DNA of 64,000 nucleotides from Burkholderia sp. PAMC 26561 (GTDB taxonomy: Bacteria > Pseudomonadota > Gammaproteobacteria > Burkholderiales > Burkholderiaceae): positions 1,550,001-1,614,000 of the forward strand of contig NZ_CP014315.1 in the NCBI RefSeq assembly GCF_001557535.2, given 5' to 3'. This document shows positions 55,873 through 64,000 of this stretch, in pieces (position 1 is the stretch's first letter; each line of letters opens with the position of its first letter). A program made the translations under genes and the position numbers. A model generated the notes under the pieces. It ran no database searches, was not told the origin of the DNA, and was given only the letters and a program-made list of their open reading frames with translations.

Positions 55873-57615
55873 TTAATGCGAATGCCGCGGCACATCGGCA
55901 CCCCGACATCCTACGAGAAAATCGAAATCGCAGCCCTGATCGGCTTGCAGAACATGATCGACGTAAAGCTTCCGATACCCGCTCGTATCCGCCGGCGTGA
56001 CGGTCTGCGCTTCCGCCCAGTCGGCGAGACGCGCGATGAGTTCGGTCTCGCTGACGTCGAGGTGCAATATGCCGCCCATGCAGTCGAGTTCGATCCAGTC
56101 TCCGTCCCTCACCACCGCAAGCGGGCCACCCGCACGCGCTTCGGGCGCCACGTGCAGCACGACGGTGCCGTACGCCGTGCCGCTCATGCGTGCGTCCGAG
56201 ATGCGCACCATATCGGTCACGCCTTGTGCCAGCAGCTTCGGCGGCAAACCCATGTTGCCGACTTCCGCCATGCCCGGATAACCTTTCGGGCCGCAGTTCT
56301 TCAGCACGAGAACAGAGTCCTTCGTGACATCGAGTTCGGGGTCGCCAATGCGCGCCTTGTAGTGATCGAAGTTCTCGAACACGACCGCGCGGCCGCGATG
56401 CTTGAGCAATTCGGGCGTCGCGGCCGACGGCTTCACCACGGCGCCATTCGGCGCAAGGTTGCCGCGCACGATGCACAAACCACCATCGGCGACGAGCGGG
56501 TTATCGAGCGGCCGGATGACCTCTTCGTCGTAGATGGGCGCCTCTCTCGTGTTCTCCCACAGCGACTGGCCGTTCGCGGTGAGCGCATCGGGATGCGGCA
56601 GCAAGCCCGCTTCGCCAAGCCGCCGGATCACGCCCGGCAAGCCGCCCGCGTAATAAAACTCTTCCATCAGGAAGCGGCCGGAAGGCTGCAGATCGACCAG
56701 CGTCGGCGTACTGCGGCCGATGCGCGTCCAGTCATCGAGTTCGAGATTCACACCAATGCGACCCGCGATCGCCTTCAAATGAATCGCCGCATTCGTCGAT
56801 CCGCCGATCGCCGCATTCACGCGGATCGCGTTCTCGAACGCTTCTTTGGTCAGCAGCTTCGACAACCGCACGTCCTGCAACGCCATCTCCACAATGCGCA
56901 TGCCCGACATGTGCGCGAGCACATAGCGCCTGGCATCGACGGCGGGAATTGCCGCGTTGTGCGGCAGCGTGACGCCGAGCGCCTCCGCCATGCATGCCAT
57001 GGTCGATGCCGTCCCCATGGTGTTGCACGTGCCTGCCGAACGCGACATGCCCGCCTCCGCCGACATGAATTCGTGCAGCGTGATCTTGCCCGCCTTGACC
57101 TGCTCGCTGAGCTGCCACACGACCGTGCCCGAACCGATGTCGCGGCCATGATGCTTGCCGTTGAGCATCGGTCCGCCGCTTACCGCGATGGCCGGCACGT
57201 CGCAACTCGCCGCGCCCATCAGCAACGCGGGCGTGGTTTTATCGCAGCCGACGAGCAGCACGACAGCATCCACCGGATTGCCGCGGATCGATTCCTCGAC
57301 GTCCATGCTGGCGAGGTTGCGCGTGAACATCGCGGTCGGGCGCAGATTGGATTCGCCGTTCGAGAACACCGGGAACTCAACCGGGAAACCACCCGCTTCG
57401 AACACGCCGCGCTTTACATGCTCCGCGAGCTTCCTGAAATGCGCATTGCACGGCGTGAGTTCGGACCACGTGTTGCAAATGCCGATGATCGGCTTGCCCT
57501 GGAATTCATGATCGGGAATGCCCTGGTTTTTCATCCAGCTTCGGTACATGAAGCCATTCTTGTCGGCCGTGCCGAACCATTGGGCGGAGCGCAGCGGGCG
57601 TTTTGCGTCTGACAT
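55873..57615 (-). CDS. IlvD/Edd-family sugar-acid dehydratase (L-arabinonate type)
   Basis: The 580-residue protein has Fe-S cysteines in GICNTWSELTPC, LLVGCDKTTPA and AGTCNTMGTAST, and the dehydratase motif INAAIGGSTNA-like VNAAIGGSTNAAIHLKAIAG (part). NTWSELTPCNAHF near residue 50 and the length fit L-arabinonate (and D-xylonate/D-fuconate) dehydratases rather than dihydroxy-acid dehydratase. It converts an aldonate to a 2-keto-3-deoxy acid. It lies between the sugar importer genes and the aldose dehydrogenase, so uptake, oxidation and dehydration are encoded together. Confidence 0.87.
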   Translation of the reverse strand: MSDAKRPLRSAQWFGTADKNGFMYRSWMKNQGIPDHEFQGKPIIGICNTWSELTPCNAHFRKLAEHVKRGVFEAGGFPVEFPVFSNGESNLRPTAMFTRNLASMDVEESIRGNPVDAVVLLVGCDKTTPALLMGAASCDVPAIAVSGGPMLNGKHHGRDIGSGTVVWQLSEQVKAGKITLHEFMSAEAGMSRSAGTCNTMGTASTMACMAEALGVTLPHNAAIPAVDARRYVLAHMSGMRIVEMALQDVRLSKLLTKEAFENAIRVNAAIGGSTNAAIHLKAIAGRIGVNLELDDWTRIGRSTPTLVDLQPSGRFLMEEFYYAGGLPGVIRRLGEAGLLPHPDALTANGQSLWENTREAPIYDEEVIRPLDNPLVADGGLCIVRGNLAPNGAVVKPSAATPELLKHRGRAVVFENFDHYKARIGDPELDVTKDSVLVLKNCGPKGYPGMAEVGNMGLPPKLLAQGVTDMVRISDARMSGTAYGTVVLHVAPEARAGGPLAVVRDGDWIELDCMGGILHLDVSETELIARLADWAEAQTVTPADTSGYRKLYVDHVLQADQGCDFDFLVGCRGADVPRHSH

Positions 57616-57708
57616 CGATTTTTCCTTGACCGTTTCTATTACTATTCAAAGCTTCATTCGCCCGAACGCACCGCGCGTCCGGAACCGTTTTTCATGTCGA
57701 TAGCTGAG

Positions 57709-58806
57709 TCAGCTCCGTGACCCGAGCGCAGCGGGATCTGCTTTGGTCGCGTCGTCGTGTTGCCGTGTTGCCCGCCACCTGAGCTTCAGCTTTGATCCCG
57801 CCCGTTCACCCGACGCCGTTCCATCCGACTTGCGCCGGGCCGCATGCCGTTCTATCAGGCGCTGCAACAGGCAGAACGCACACAAAAGCGCGCCAATCAC
57901 AATGCGGGTCCACCACGAACTGAGCGTGCCATCGAACGTGATCAGCGTCTGGATGGTTCCGAGAATGCCGACGCCGAACACCGATCCAATCACATAGCCC
58001 ACCCCGCCCGTAAGCAAGGTTCCGCCGATGACCGTGGCGGCAATCGCATCGAGCTCCATGCCCTGCCCTTGCAAGCCGTATCCCGAGAGCACGTACAGCG
58101 TGAACACCACGCCGCCGAGCGCCGAGCAAAATCCGCTCAGCGCATACACGCCGACCTTCGTGCGTGCCACGGGCAATCCCATCAGCAATGCCGAACGTTC
58201 GTTGCCGCCGACCGCATAGACGTTACGCCCAAAACGTGTGAAATGCGCGACGAAGATGGCAAGCACAAGCGTTGCAATGGCGATCAGGCTGCCGGCCGTG
58301 AGCGAAGCACCGTGTATATCGATGTGAAAACCCGACAGCGCGTGAAAGCTCGGGTCGTTGATGGTGATCGATTGCGTGGTGATCAGGAAACACGCGCCGC
58401 GCGCGAGGAACATGCCCGCCAGCGTGACGATGAACGGCTGCAGCCTGAAGAAGTGGATGAGCGCGCCCATGGCCGCTCCGTACAACGCGCCGAAGACAAG
58501 CACGAGCGGCACGATGACCCATATGGACCAATGCAGGCGTTCGGCGAAGACCGCGCAGAGGATCGTCGTCAACGCCACCACCGATCCCACCGACAAGTCG
58601 ATGCCGCCCGACACGATCACAAAGGTCATGCCAATTGCGACGATCAGGAGAAAGGCGTTGTCAACGAGCAGGCCCAGCAGCACTTGCAGCGAGAAAAACC
58701 CGGTGTACATCGCAGAGCCGAAACCGAACAGCGCAACGAACAGAACGATGGTGACGACGATTGGCAACGTGCGCGGATCGACCAGGCGATCAAGGAATTT
58801 CCTCAT
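57709..58806 (-). CDS. yjfF: Sugar ABC transporter permease, YjfF type
   Basis: The 365-residue BPD_transp_2 permease has IGMTFVIVSGGIDLSVGSVVALT and VGGNERSALLMGLPVARTKV, as in YjfF. A basic, possibly disordered C-terminal tail of about 45 residues (after QRLIERHAARRK) extends beyond E. coli YjfF. Its start overlaps the ytfT stop by ATGA. It pairs with YtfT as a heterodimeric permease. Confidence 0.9.
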   Translation of the reverse strand: MRKFLDRLVDPRTLPIVVTIVLFVALFGFGSAMYTGFFSLQVLLGLLVDNAFLLIVAIGMTFVIVSGGIDLSVGSVVALTTILCAVFAERLHWSIWVIVPLVLVFGALYGAAMGALIHFFRLQPFIVTLAGMFLARGACFLITTQSITINDPSFHALSGFHIDIHGASLTAGSLIAIATLVLAIFVAHFTRFGRNVYAVGGNERSALLMGLPVARTKVGVYALSGFCSALGGVVFTLYVLSGYGLQGQGMELDAIAATVIGGTLLTGGVGYVIGSVFGVGILGTIQTLITFDGTLSSWWTRIVIGALLCAFCLLQRLIERHAARRKSDGTASGERAGSKLKLRWRATRQHDDATKADPAALGSRS

Positions 58807-59840
58807 TTGGCGGCCTCTGCAAGGGGCTTCTTGGCAACGTGGGGAAAGGCGCGGCCGAGTTGTCGCACGATCACCGTACGAGCGCTCGCAGACTGGATCA
58901 CGCTGACCACCAGCACCACCGCGGCCTTTACAACGAGCGTAGCTTCAGGCGGCACGCCGATGGAATACGTGGTGTACGTGAGCGTCTGGATGATCAATGC
59001 GCCGAGCACAGTGCCGGCAAGGCTGAACTTGCCGCCGAGCAGCGACGTGCCGCCGAGCGTGACGGCGAGGATCGCATCGAGTTCGAGCAACAGGCCCGCA
59101 TTGTTGCCGTCAGCGCTGCGCACGTTCGAGCTGATCAGGATTCCCGCAATAGCCGCCGTGAGACCGGAGAACGTATAGACCCCGAACACGATCGCGCTCG
59201 AACGCAAGCCAACGAGTTTCGTCGCGACCGGATTGATGCCGATCGCGCGGATGAACATGCCGAGCGCCGTGCGGTTCATGAGCAGCGCGGTCCCGGCAAT
59301 CGCGGCCACCGCAACCCACACGGAGCACGGTATGCGCGCCAGATAACCGCCGCCGACCACCAGATACCCCGGCGCCCCGATGGGAATGATCTGGCCGCCC
59401 GTGAGCAGCTGCGCGACGCCCCGCCCGGCCACCATCAGGATCAGCGTCGCGATGATCGGCTGCATGCCGACAAACGCCACGAGCACGCCGTTCCACATGC
59501 CGGCAATCACGCCCACGACGAGCGCAGCGGCAAGTGCTTCAGCCACATTCGCGGGATTGTCGGCGAGGATGCTCGCGGCCGCCGCGCCCGCGATGGCGAC
59601 GACAGCGCCAACGGAGATATCGATGCCGCGTGTCGCGATCACGAGCGTCATGCCCAGCGACACCAGCACGAGCGGCGCCGCACGATTGAGGATATCGATG
59701 GGCGCGCCGAACCAGTGGTCATCGAGTACGGAAATCGAGAGGAAATGCGCGTTCTGGCTCAGGTCGAGCAGAATCAGCAACACGAGCGTGAGAGCCGGCC
59801 ATACGAGAGGATGTTGCAACGCTGCCTTGATCGGGTTCAC
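58803..59840 (-). CDS. ytfT: Sugar ABC transporter permease, YtfT type
   Basis: The GTG at 59840 has AGGAGG upstream and overlaps the ytfR stop (GTGA). The 345-residue permease has LGMTLVIATRGIDISVGAVVAIAG and AIGINPVATKLVGLRSSAIVFG, the YtfT pattern. A longer frame to 60005 only overlaps the ATPase gene. Confidence 0.9.
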   Translation of the reverse strand: MNPIKAALQHPLVWPALTLVLLILLDLSQNAHFLSISVLDDHWFGAPIDILNRAAPLVLVSLGMTLVIATRGIDISVGAVVAIAGAAAASILADNPANVAEALAAALVVGVIAGMWNGVLVAFVGMQPIIATLILMVAGRGVAQLLTGGQIIPIGAPGYLVVGGGYLARIPCSVWVAVAAIAGTALLMNRTALGMFIRAIGINPVATKLVGLRSSAIVFGVYTFSGLTAAIAGILISSNVRSADGNNAGLLLELDAILAVTLGGTSLLGGKFSLAGTVLGALIIQTLTYTTYSIGVPPEATLVVKAAVVLVVSVIQSASARTVIVRQLGRAFPHVAKKPLAEAAK

Positions 59841-61351
59841 TGGCTGCCTCCTGCTATCAACCGGTACACCTGGTCTTCCGACGTCGCGTGCCCCTCGACT
59901 TCCGCCACCTTGCGCCGGTCGCGCAGCACCGCGATCCGATGGCTCACGCGCACCACTTCGTTCACCTCCGAGGAGATGAACACAATGCCAAGGCCTTTCG
60001 CGCACAGCGCCAGCACACGATCCATGATTTCGAATTTGGCTGCAACGTCGATACCGCGCGTGGGTTCATCGAGAATCAGCATCTTCGGCTCGGTCGCAAG
60101 CCAGCGCGCGAGCAGCACCTTCTGCTGGTTCCCGCCAGAGAGAAGTCCGATTGGCTGCTCTGCGTCGCGAGCCTTGATGCCAAGCCGCCCGATATAGTCA
60201 TCGGCTATTTCGCGTTGTTTCGCCTTCCCTATGACGCGCCACCAGCCGCGTTGCACCTGCAGCGCAAGCACGATGTTCTCCCGTATGGAAAGCTCCGCAA
60301 CAATGCCTTCCTTCTTCCTGTCCTCGGGGCAATACCCCACGCCGCGGCGCACGGCATCGCGAGGCGAGCGAAGCTTCACTGCCTTCCCGCCAATGGACAT
60401 GCTGCCCGCGTCCGAACGCTCAGCGCCAAAAAGCAGGCGCGCGGTCTCGGTGCGGCCGGATCCGAGCAGGCCCGCGAGGCCGAGGATCTGGCCGGGCTGC
60501 ACATCTATATCGATGGGATTCATCACGCCACGCCGGCCGCTGCCGCGCATGGTGAAGAACGGCGGCACCAGACTCTTCTTTGCCGGCGGTTCGTCAGCCG
60601 CGCGTTTCAGGCGCTCGGTCATGCGTTCATGGCCCACCATCTTCGAAACCAGCAGTTCCACCGGCAGATCGCGGGCCAGATATTCGCCTTCACGCTCGCC
60701 ATTGCGCATGACCGTGATGCGGTCCGAGACCGCGTAGGTCTGCTCGAGAAAATGCGTGACAAAGAGGATCGCGATGCCCGATTGCTTGAGCTTCTGCAGC
60801 ACGCCGAAAAGCCGCGCGACTTCTCCTTCGTCGAGGCTCGACGTGGGTTCATCGAGAATCAGCACGCGCGCATCCACCGATACCGCTCGCGCGATCGCAA
60901 CCATCTGCTGCACCGCGATCGGGTAGGTATCGAGTGACTTGGTCACATCGAGATATACGTTCAGGTCGGCCAGCGCCGCCTCGGCACGCGCACGAATGGT
61001 CTTCCAGTCGATCGCGCCATGCCGTTTCGGCTGCCGTCCGGCAAACACGTTTTCGGCGACGGACAGATTCGGACACAGGTTCACTTCCTGATACAGCGTC
61101 CTGATTCCAGCCGCTTCCGCATGGAGCGGCGTTGCGAAACTGACCGCCTCGCCACCCAGCCGGATCTCGCCGGCGTCGTGCGCGTGGACGCCGGTGAGTA
61201 CGTTGATGAGGGTCGACTTGCCGGCGCCGTTCTGACCCATCAGCGTATGGATCTCGCCGGGCAACAACCGGAAGTCCACGTTCTGCAGCGCCTTGACGCC
61301 CGGGAACGACTTCGAGATACCGATGGTTTCGAGGATGGGCGAAGCGATCAT
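59837..61351 (-). CDS. ytfR: Sugar ABC transporter ATPase, YtfR type
   Basis: The 504-residue tandem ATPase has Walker A GQNGAGKST in the first half and signature [15 protein letters not shown] in the second. SFPGVKALQNVDFRLLPGEIHTLMG (part) is typical of the galactofuranose/ribose ATPases. It follows ytfQ by 13 bp. Confidence 0.93.
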   Translation of the reverse strand: MIASPILETIGISKSFPGVKALQNVDFRLLPGEIHTLMGQNGAGKSTLINVLTGVHAHDAGEIRLGGEAVSFATPLHAEAAGIRTLYQEVNLCPNLSVAENVFAGRQPKRHGAIDWKTIRARAEAALADLNVYLDVTKSLDTYPIAVQQMVAIARAVSVDARVLILDEPTSSLDEGEVARLFGVLQKLKQSGIAILFVTHFLEQTYAVSDRITVMRNGEREGEYLARDLPVELLVSKMVGHERMTERLKRAADEPPAKKSLVPPFFTMRGSGRRGVMNPIDIDVQPGQILGLAGLLGSGRTETARLLFGAERSDAGSMSIGGKAVKLRSPRDAVRRGVGYCPEDRKKEGIVAELSIRENIVLALQVQRGWWRVIGKAKQREIADDYIGRLGIKARDAEQPIGLLSGGNQQKVLLARWLATEPKMLILDEPTRGIDVAAKFEIMDRVLALCAKGLGIVFISSEVNEVVRVSHRIAVLRDRRKVAEVEGHATSEDQVYRLIAGGSQ

Positions 61352-61364
61352 GGAGTCTCGCCGC

Positions 61365-62333
61365 TCAGTATTTACGCTGCGGCAGGATCTGCGCCGCGAC
61401 GCTCATGGGGAACACGGTTTCGTCGGTGACGATGCGCTTGGGCAACTCCTTGCCCGCCACCACTTCTTTCACCGCGGTCATGAGTTGCGGGCCGAGCAGC
61501 GGACTGCATTCGACGTCCACATTGATCTTGCCGGCCACCATGGCTTCGAAGCCGCCCTTGGTGGCGTCGAACGAGACCACGCTCACGTCCTTGCCCGGCT
61601 TGACGCCGGCTTCTTCCATGGCCTGGATCGCACCGAGCGCCATGTCGTCGTTATGCGCGTAGACCACGTTGATCTGCTTGCCGTAAGTCTTGATGAAAGC
61701 TTCCATGACCTGCTTGCCGCCGGCCAGCGTGAAGTCGCCGCTTTGCGAAGCGATGACCTTGAACTTTGGATCGTTCTTGATCACTTCCAGCAGCCCGGCA
61801 CGACGGTCATTTGCGGGCGCGGAGCCGACCGTGCCCTGCAACTCGGCAATGTTGATCGGACCGGCTTCGTTCTTGTAGCGCTCTTCGAGCCATTTGCCCG
61901 CGCGCCGGCCTTCTTCCAGGAAGTCCGAACCGATCATGGTGACGTACAGGGACTTGTCCTTCACGTCGATATTGCGGTCAGTGAGGATCACCGGAATCTT
62001 CGCGGTCTTCGCTTCGATGAGCACCGGTTCCCAGCCGGATTCGACCACCGGCGAAAACGCGATCACATCGACTTTCTGGGCGATATAAGAACGGATCGCC
62101 TTGATCTGGTTTTCCTGTTTCTGCTGGGCATCGGAGAATTTCAGATTGATGCCGGCATCCTTGGCCGCGCTTTTGACCGATACGGTATTGGCGGTGCGCC
62201 ATGCGCTCTCGGCGCCCACTTGCGAAAAGCCCAGGGTGATTTTCTTGTCGTCGGCCTGGGCGTTCAGGCTTGCGCCCAGCAATAGCGCAGAACCAAGCAG
62301 CGCACCAATGGCTGCGCGTCGAGCATGTCTCAT
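61365..62333 (-). CDS. ytfQ: Sugar ABC transporter substrate-binding protein, YtfQ type
   Basis: The 322-residue protein has a Sec signal (RRAAIGALLGSALLLGASLNAQA) and a Peripla_BP_4 fold with ITLGFSQVGAESAWRTANT, VIAFSPVVESGWEPVL and YAHNDDMALGAIQAMEEAG. E. coli YtfQ binds galactofuranose; Burkholderiaceae homologues are often linked to arabinose or galactose genes, as here. It is the first gene of a seven-gene-scale leftward unit ending in the aldose dehydrogenase. Confidence 0.9.
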   Translation of the reverse strand: MRHARRAAIGALLGSALLLGASLNAQADDKKITLGFSQVGAESAWRTANTVSVKSAAKDAGINLKFSDAQQKQENQIKAIRSYIAQKVDVIAFSPVVESGWEPVLIEAKTAKIPVILTDRNIDVKDKSLYVTMIGSDFLEEGRRAGKWLEERYKNEAGPINIAELQGTVGSAPANDRRAGLLEVIKNDPKFKVIASQSGDFTLAGGKQVMEAFIKTYGKQINVVYAHNDDMALGAIQAMEEAGVKPGKDVSVVSFDATKGGFEAMVAGKINVDVECSPLLGPQLMTAVKEVVAGKELPKRIVTDETVFPMSVAAQILPQRKY

Positions 62334-62483
62334 GGTTGTCTCCGATTTATTTGTGTTTGTAATCGGTACTGCCGCGCTTCTTTGCCGCTCATGCGGGATG
62401 GGCGGTCATTGGACTCAGGACGTACCGGAACGAAGCGTAGCGCCGGGGTGCATGGCGGTCCAATCAGTTATTTGGCATTTGCG

Positions 62484-62499
62484 ATACCAGGAATGGTAT
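62484..62499. promoter_or_regulatory. Palindrome ATACCA-N4-TGGTAT upstream of ytfQ
   Basis: This perfect 16-bp inverted repeat lies about 150 bp upstream of the ytfQ start. It shares its ATACC half with the dyad at 22371-22392 in front of araF, so both operons may answer to the same or a related sugar regulator. Confidence 0.45.
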
Positions 62500-62545
62500 G
62501 GCGGAGGGGTGGTGGCCGAGCGGCGGAACGATCCGTGCGCCCGCT

Positions 62546-62977
62546 TTATCCAATGTGCGAATGTTTCACGCGCGCAGGTGAGACTTCCATGGTCGTCAGT
62601 TCCTGGACGATGCCGCAGTCACCCACGGCTTGCTCCACCGCGCAGCGGCTTCGCAAACTGATCAGCTGCGCCTTCAACTGCTGCAATTCCTCGATCCGAT
62701 GATCGACGTGCGAGATGTGTTCATCGACCAGTGCGTTGATGGCGCCGCACTGCTGCGCCGGCTTGTCCGTCAGTCCCAGCAGGGCCCTGATCTCGTCATG
62801 CGCCATGTCGAGCGCCCGGCAATTCCTGATAAAACGCAGCCGCTCGACGTGGACAGCCGAGTAATCCCGATAATTCCCTCCCGTGCGTTCGGCATCGGGC
62901 ATCAGGCCTTCTTTCTCATAAAAACGGATCGTTTCCGTCGTGCAACGTGCGCTTTTGGCGAGTTCTCCGATTTTCAT
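62546..62977 (-). CDS. cadR: MerR-family Cd(II)/Pb(II)-responsive regulator
   Basis: The 143-residue protein has a MerR HTH (MKIGELAKSARCTTETIRFYEKEGL) and dimer helix. C77 (AQQCGAI), C112 and C121 (RSRCAVEQAVGDCGI) match the CadR/PbrR metal site, and there is a short His-containing tail (VKHSHIG). It probably binds the dyad at 63000-63020 and activates the divergent P-type ATPase in response to Cd, Pb or Zn. Confidence 0.92.
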   Translation of the reverse strand: MKIGELAKSARCTTETIRFYEKEGLMPDAERTGGNYRDYSAVHVERLRFIRNCRALDMAHDEIRALLGLTDKPAQQCGAINALVDEHISHVDHRIEELQQLKAQLISLRSRCAVEQAVGDCGIVQELTTMEVSPARVKHSHIG

Positions 62978-62996
62978 GCGACCTCCGTGTTAGTGC

Positions 62997-63027
62997 TTGA
63001 CCTTGAAGTGGCTTCAAGGTGTCTACT
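62997..63027 (+). promoter_or_regulatory. MerR-type promoter with CadR operator
   Basis: TTGACC (62997-63002) and TCTACT (63022-63027) are 19 bp apart, the stretched spacing that needs a MerR activator. The dyad ACCTTGAA-N5-TTCAAGGT (63000-63020; core GTGGC) fills the spacer, as in known CadR operators. Confidence 0.8.
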
Positions 63028-63055
63028 AGAACACAAATCCAGTCAGGAAGCCACG

Positions 63056-64000
63056 ATGTCCGATACAACCAAAGACCCAGCACATGCGGAGCACGACCAC
63101 CATGAGCACCATGAGCACCATGAGCACCATGAGCACCACGGGCACGACCATGCAGAACACGACCACGCAAGCCATGCTCATGAAGGGCACGGTCAGGCCC
63201 ATACAGATTCCTGCTGCGCGTCCGCCTCTTCCGCGACCATGGCAAGTCTTTCCGGACTGCAACGCGTCGGCAGCAGCATCCGCACGCCGATCCGGATCAT
63301 GCAGATGGATTGCCCGACCGAAGAGACGCTCATCCGCAAGAAGCTCGGTGGTATGCCATCCGTCAAAGGCATGGAATTCAATCTCATGCAACGGGTTTTG
63401 ACGGTCGAGCACACCCCTGATTCCCTCGATACCGTCGCGGACGCAATCCGCTCGCTCGGCTTCACGCCGGAAATGCCGGACTCGGCCGGCAAGCTCGATG
63501 CATCGATTGCCGAAACTTCGAAACCATGGTGGCCGCTTGCGCTTGCCGGCGCTGCGGCCATCGGCTCGGAAGCGGCGAGCTGGCTTGGCGCCTCGACGTG
63601 GCTGTCGGCGGCGCTGGCGATCATCGCCGTGCTCGCCTGCGGTGTGACAACCTACAAGAAGGGCTGGGTTGCGCTTTCCAACGGCAACCTCAATATCAAC
63701 GCGCTGATGAGCATTGCCGTGACCGGCGCGCTGGTTCTCAGGCAATGGCCCGAAGCGGCCATGGTCATGGTCCTCTTCACGGTTGCCGAGCTCATCGAAG
63801 CGAAATCGCTCGATCGCGCGCACAACGCCATTCAAGGACTCATGCAACTCACGCCTGAAACGGCGACCGTGCGTCAGGCGGACGGCACGTGGGCCGATAT
63901 CGATGCAAAGACAGTATCTGTCGGATCGGTGGTTCGGATCAAACCCGGCGAGCGTATCGGTCTGGATGGCACCGTGCTTGCCGGCCGTTCGACGGTCAAT
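63056..64000 (+). CDS. cadA: CadA-type heavy-metal P1B ATPase (3' partial)
   Basis: The frame opens at the ATG at 63056 and runs off the window after 315 residues. Residues 9-50 are very rich in His, Asp and Glu (HDHHEHHEH..., GHDHAEHDHASHAHEGHG), followed by CC at 57-58. An HMA-like domain follows with MQMDCPTEE (its metal site reduced to DCPTEE) and VKGMEFNLMQRVLTV. TM segments start near 160, and the actuator-domain start (LMQLTPETATVRQADG, VRIKPGERIGLDGTVLAG) is visible. It exports Cd/Zn/Pb; the catalytic DKTGT and CPC motifs lie beyond the window. Confidence 0.92.
   Translation, partial: MSDTTKDPAHAEHDHHEHHEHHEHHEHHGHDHAEHDHASHAHEGHGQAHTDSCCASASSATMASLSGLQRVGSSIRTPIRIMQMDCPTEETLIRKKLGGMPSVKGMEFNLMQRVLTVEHTPDSLDTVADAIRSLGFTPEMPDSAGKLDASIAETSKPWWPLALAGAAAIGSEAASWLGASTWLSAALAIIAVLACGVTTYKKGWVALSNGNLNINALMSIAVTGALVLRQWPEAAMVMVLFTVAELIEAKSLDRAHNAIQGLMQLTPETATVRQADGTWADIDAKTVSVGSVVRIKPGERIGLDGTVLAGRSTVN
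63098..63138 (+). repeat. 9-bp tandem repeats in cadA encoding His-rich segment
   Basis: CACCATGAG occurs four times in succession plus a partial fifth copy, encoding HHE units. Copy-number change would alter the number of His residues without a frameshift. Confidence 0.9.

Noticed and set aside
57844..60197. Two long open frames antisense to the YjfF/YtfT permease genes
   Set aside because: Shadow frames of hydrophobic genes that give His/Arg/Asp-rich sequence; no domains or ribosome sites.
63098..63138. Short direct repeats that could suggest a CRISPR array
   Set aside because: The unit is 9 bp without spacers and lies in a coding frame (His-rich leader). The same holds for 14845-14889.

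Overview
The window is about 62-63% GC by eye, densely coded, and reads as a stretch of a Burkholderia sensu lato genome (Caballeronia or Paraburkholderia is my best guess; this is inference). The pointers are the OrbS-type sigma/MbtH/dioxygenase/ABC/FhuF iron operon, the DUF3649-PepSY-DUF3325 cluster, many LysR-type regulators each beside a small transport or oxidation operon, and a typical betaproteobacterial porin. I see no rRNA, complete tRNA, insertion sequence, prophage or CRISPR array. It looks like accessory-metabolism DNA, perhaps a secondary replicon.

Layout. 1-588: 3' end of a gluconate 5-dehydrogenase-like SDR. 769-3255: a LuxR-type response regulator convergent with a hybrid histidine kinase. 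3469-13741: mixed single genes (orphan sigma-like protein, Tat-exported bicovalent flavoprotein with a small ABM monooxygenase, MFS transporter, KirBac-type K+ channel, SDR, exported small protein, LysR + quinone-reductase-like MDR, DapA paralogue). 13917-20720: a leftward siderophore operon whose genes are mostly joined by 4-bp ATGA/GTGA overlaps: ECF sigma, MbtH, TauD-type dioxygenase, FhuC-, FhuB-, FhuF- and FhuD-like proteins. It has a Fur-like dyad upstream and a PvdS/OrbS-type promoter overlapping the sigma stop codon, but no NRPS genes follow. 21293-26349: GbpR-like LysR divergent from araFGH. 26733-30890: MscS channel with a cyclic-nucleotide-binding-like domain, then a MarR/isochorismatase-fold/membrane protein/MFS operon preceded by a 38-bp perfect palindrome. 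31240-34482: two lipoproteins, HxlR/NmrA pair, DUF3140.

34676-42487: NDH-2-like oxidoreductase broken by one extra C in a C6 run; an operon of fused CoA-transferase, acetolactate-synthase-like TPP enzyme and Zn alcohol dehydrogenase; a phasin-like protein coupled to a TcmP-type methyltransferase. 43003-47683: arylsulfotransferase-like protein, NCS2 permease and porin under a divergent LysR. 47925-50664: DUF3649-PepSY-DUF3325 iron operon downstream of a strong Fur box, but with only a C-terminal remnant of its TonB receptor. 50893-54832: three-subunit membrane gluconate 2-dehydrogenase. 54874-62333: YtfQRT-YjfF sugar ABC importer plus an IlvD/Edd dehydratase and a Gfo/Idh/MocA dehydrogenase, a plausible oxidative L-arabinose/galactose route. 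62546-64000: CadR-type MerR regulator divergent from a His-rich CadA-type P-ATPase that runs off the window.

Two themes recur: aldose/aldonate uptake and oxidation (gluconate dehydrogenase, SDR, araFGH, ytf operon, dehydratase), and iron acquisition by two systems that each look incomplete here (one lacks NRPS genes, the other lacks an intact receptor).
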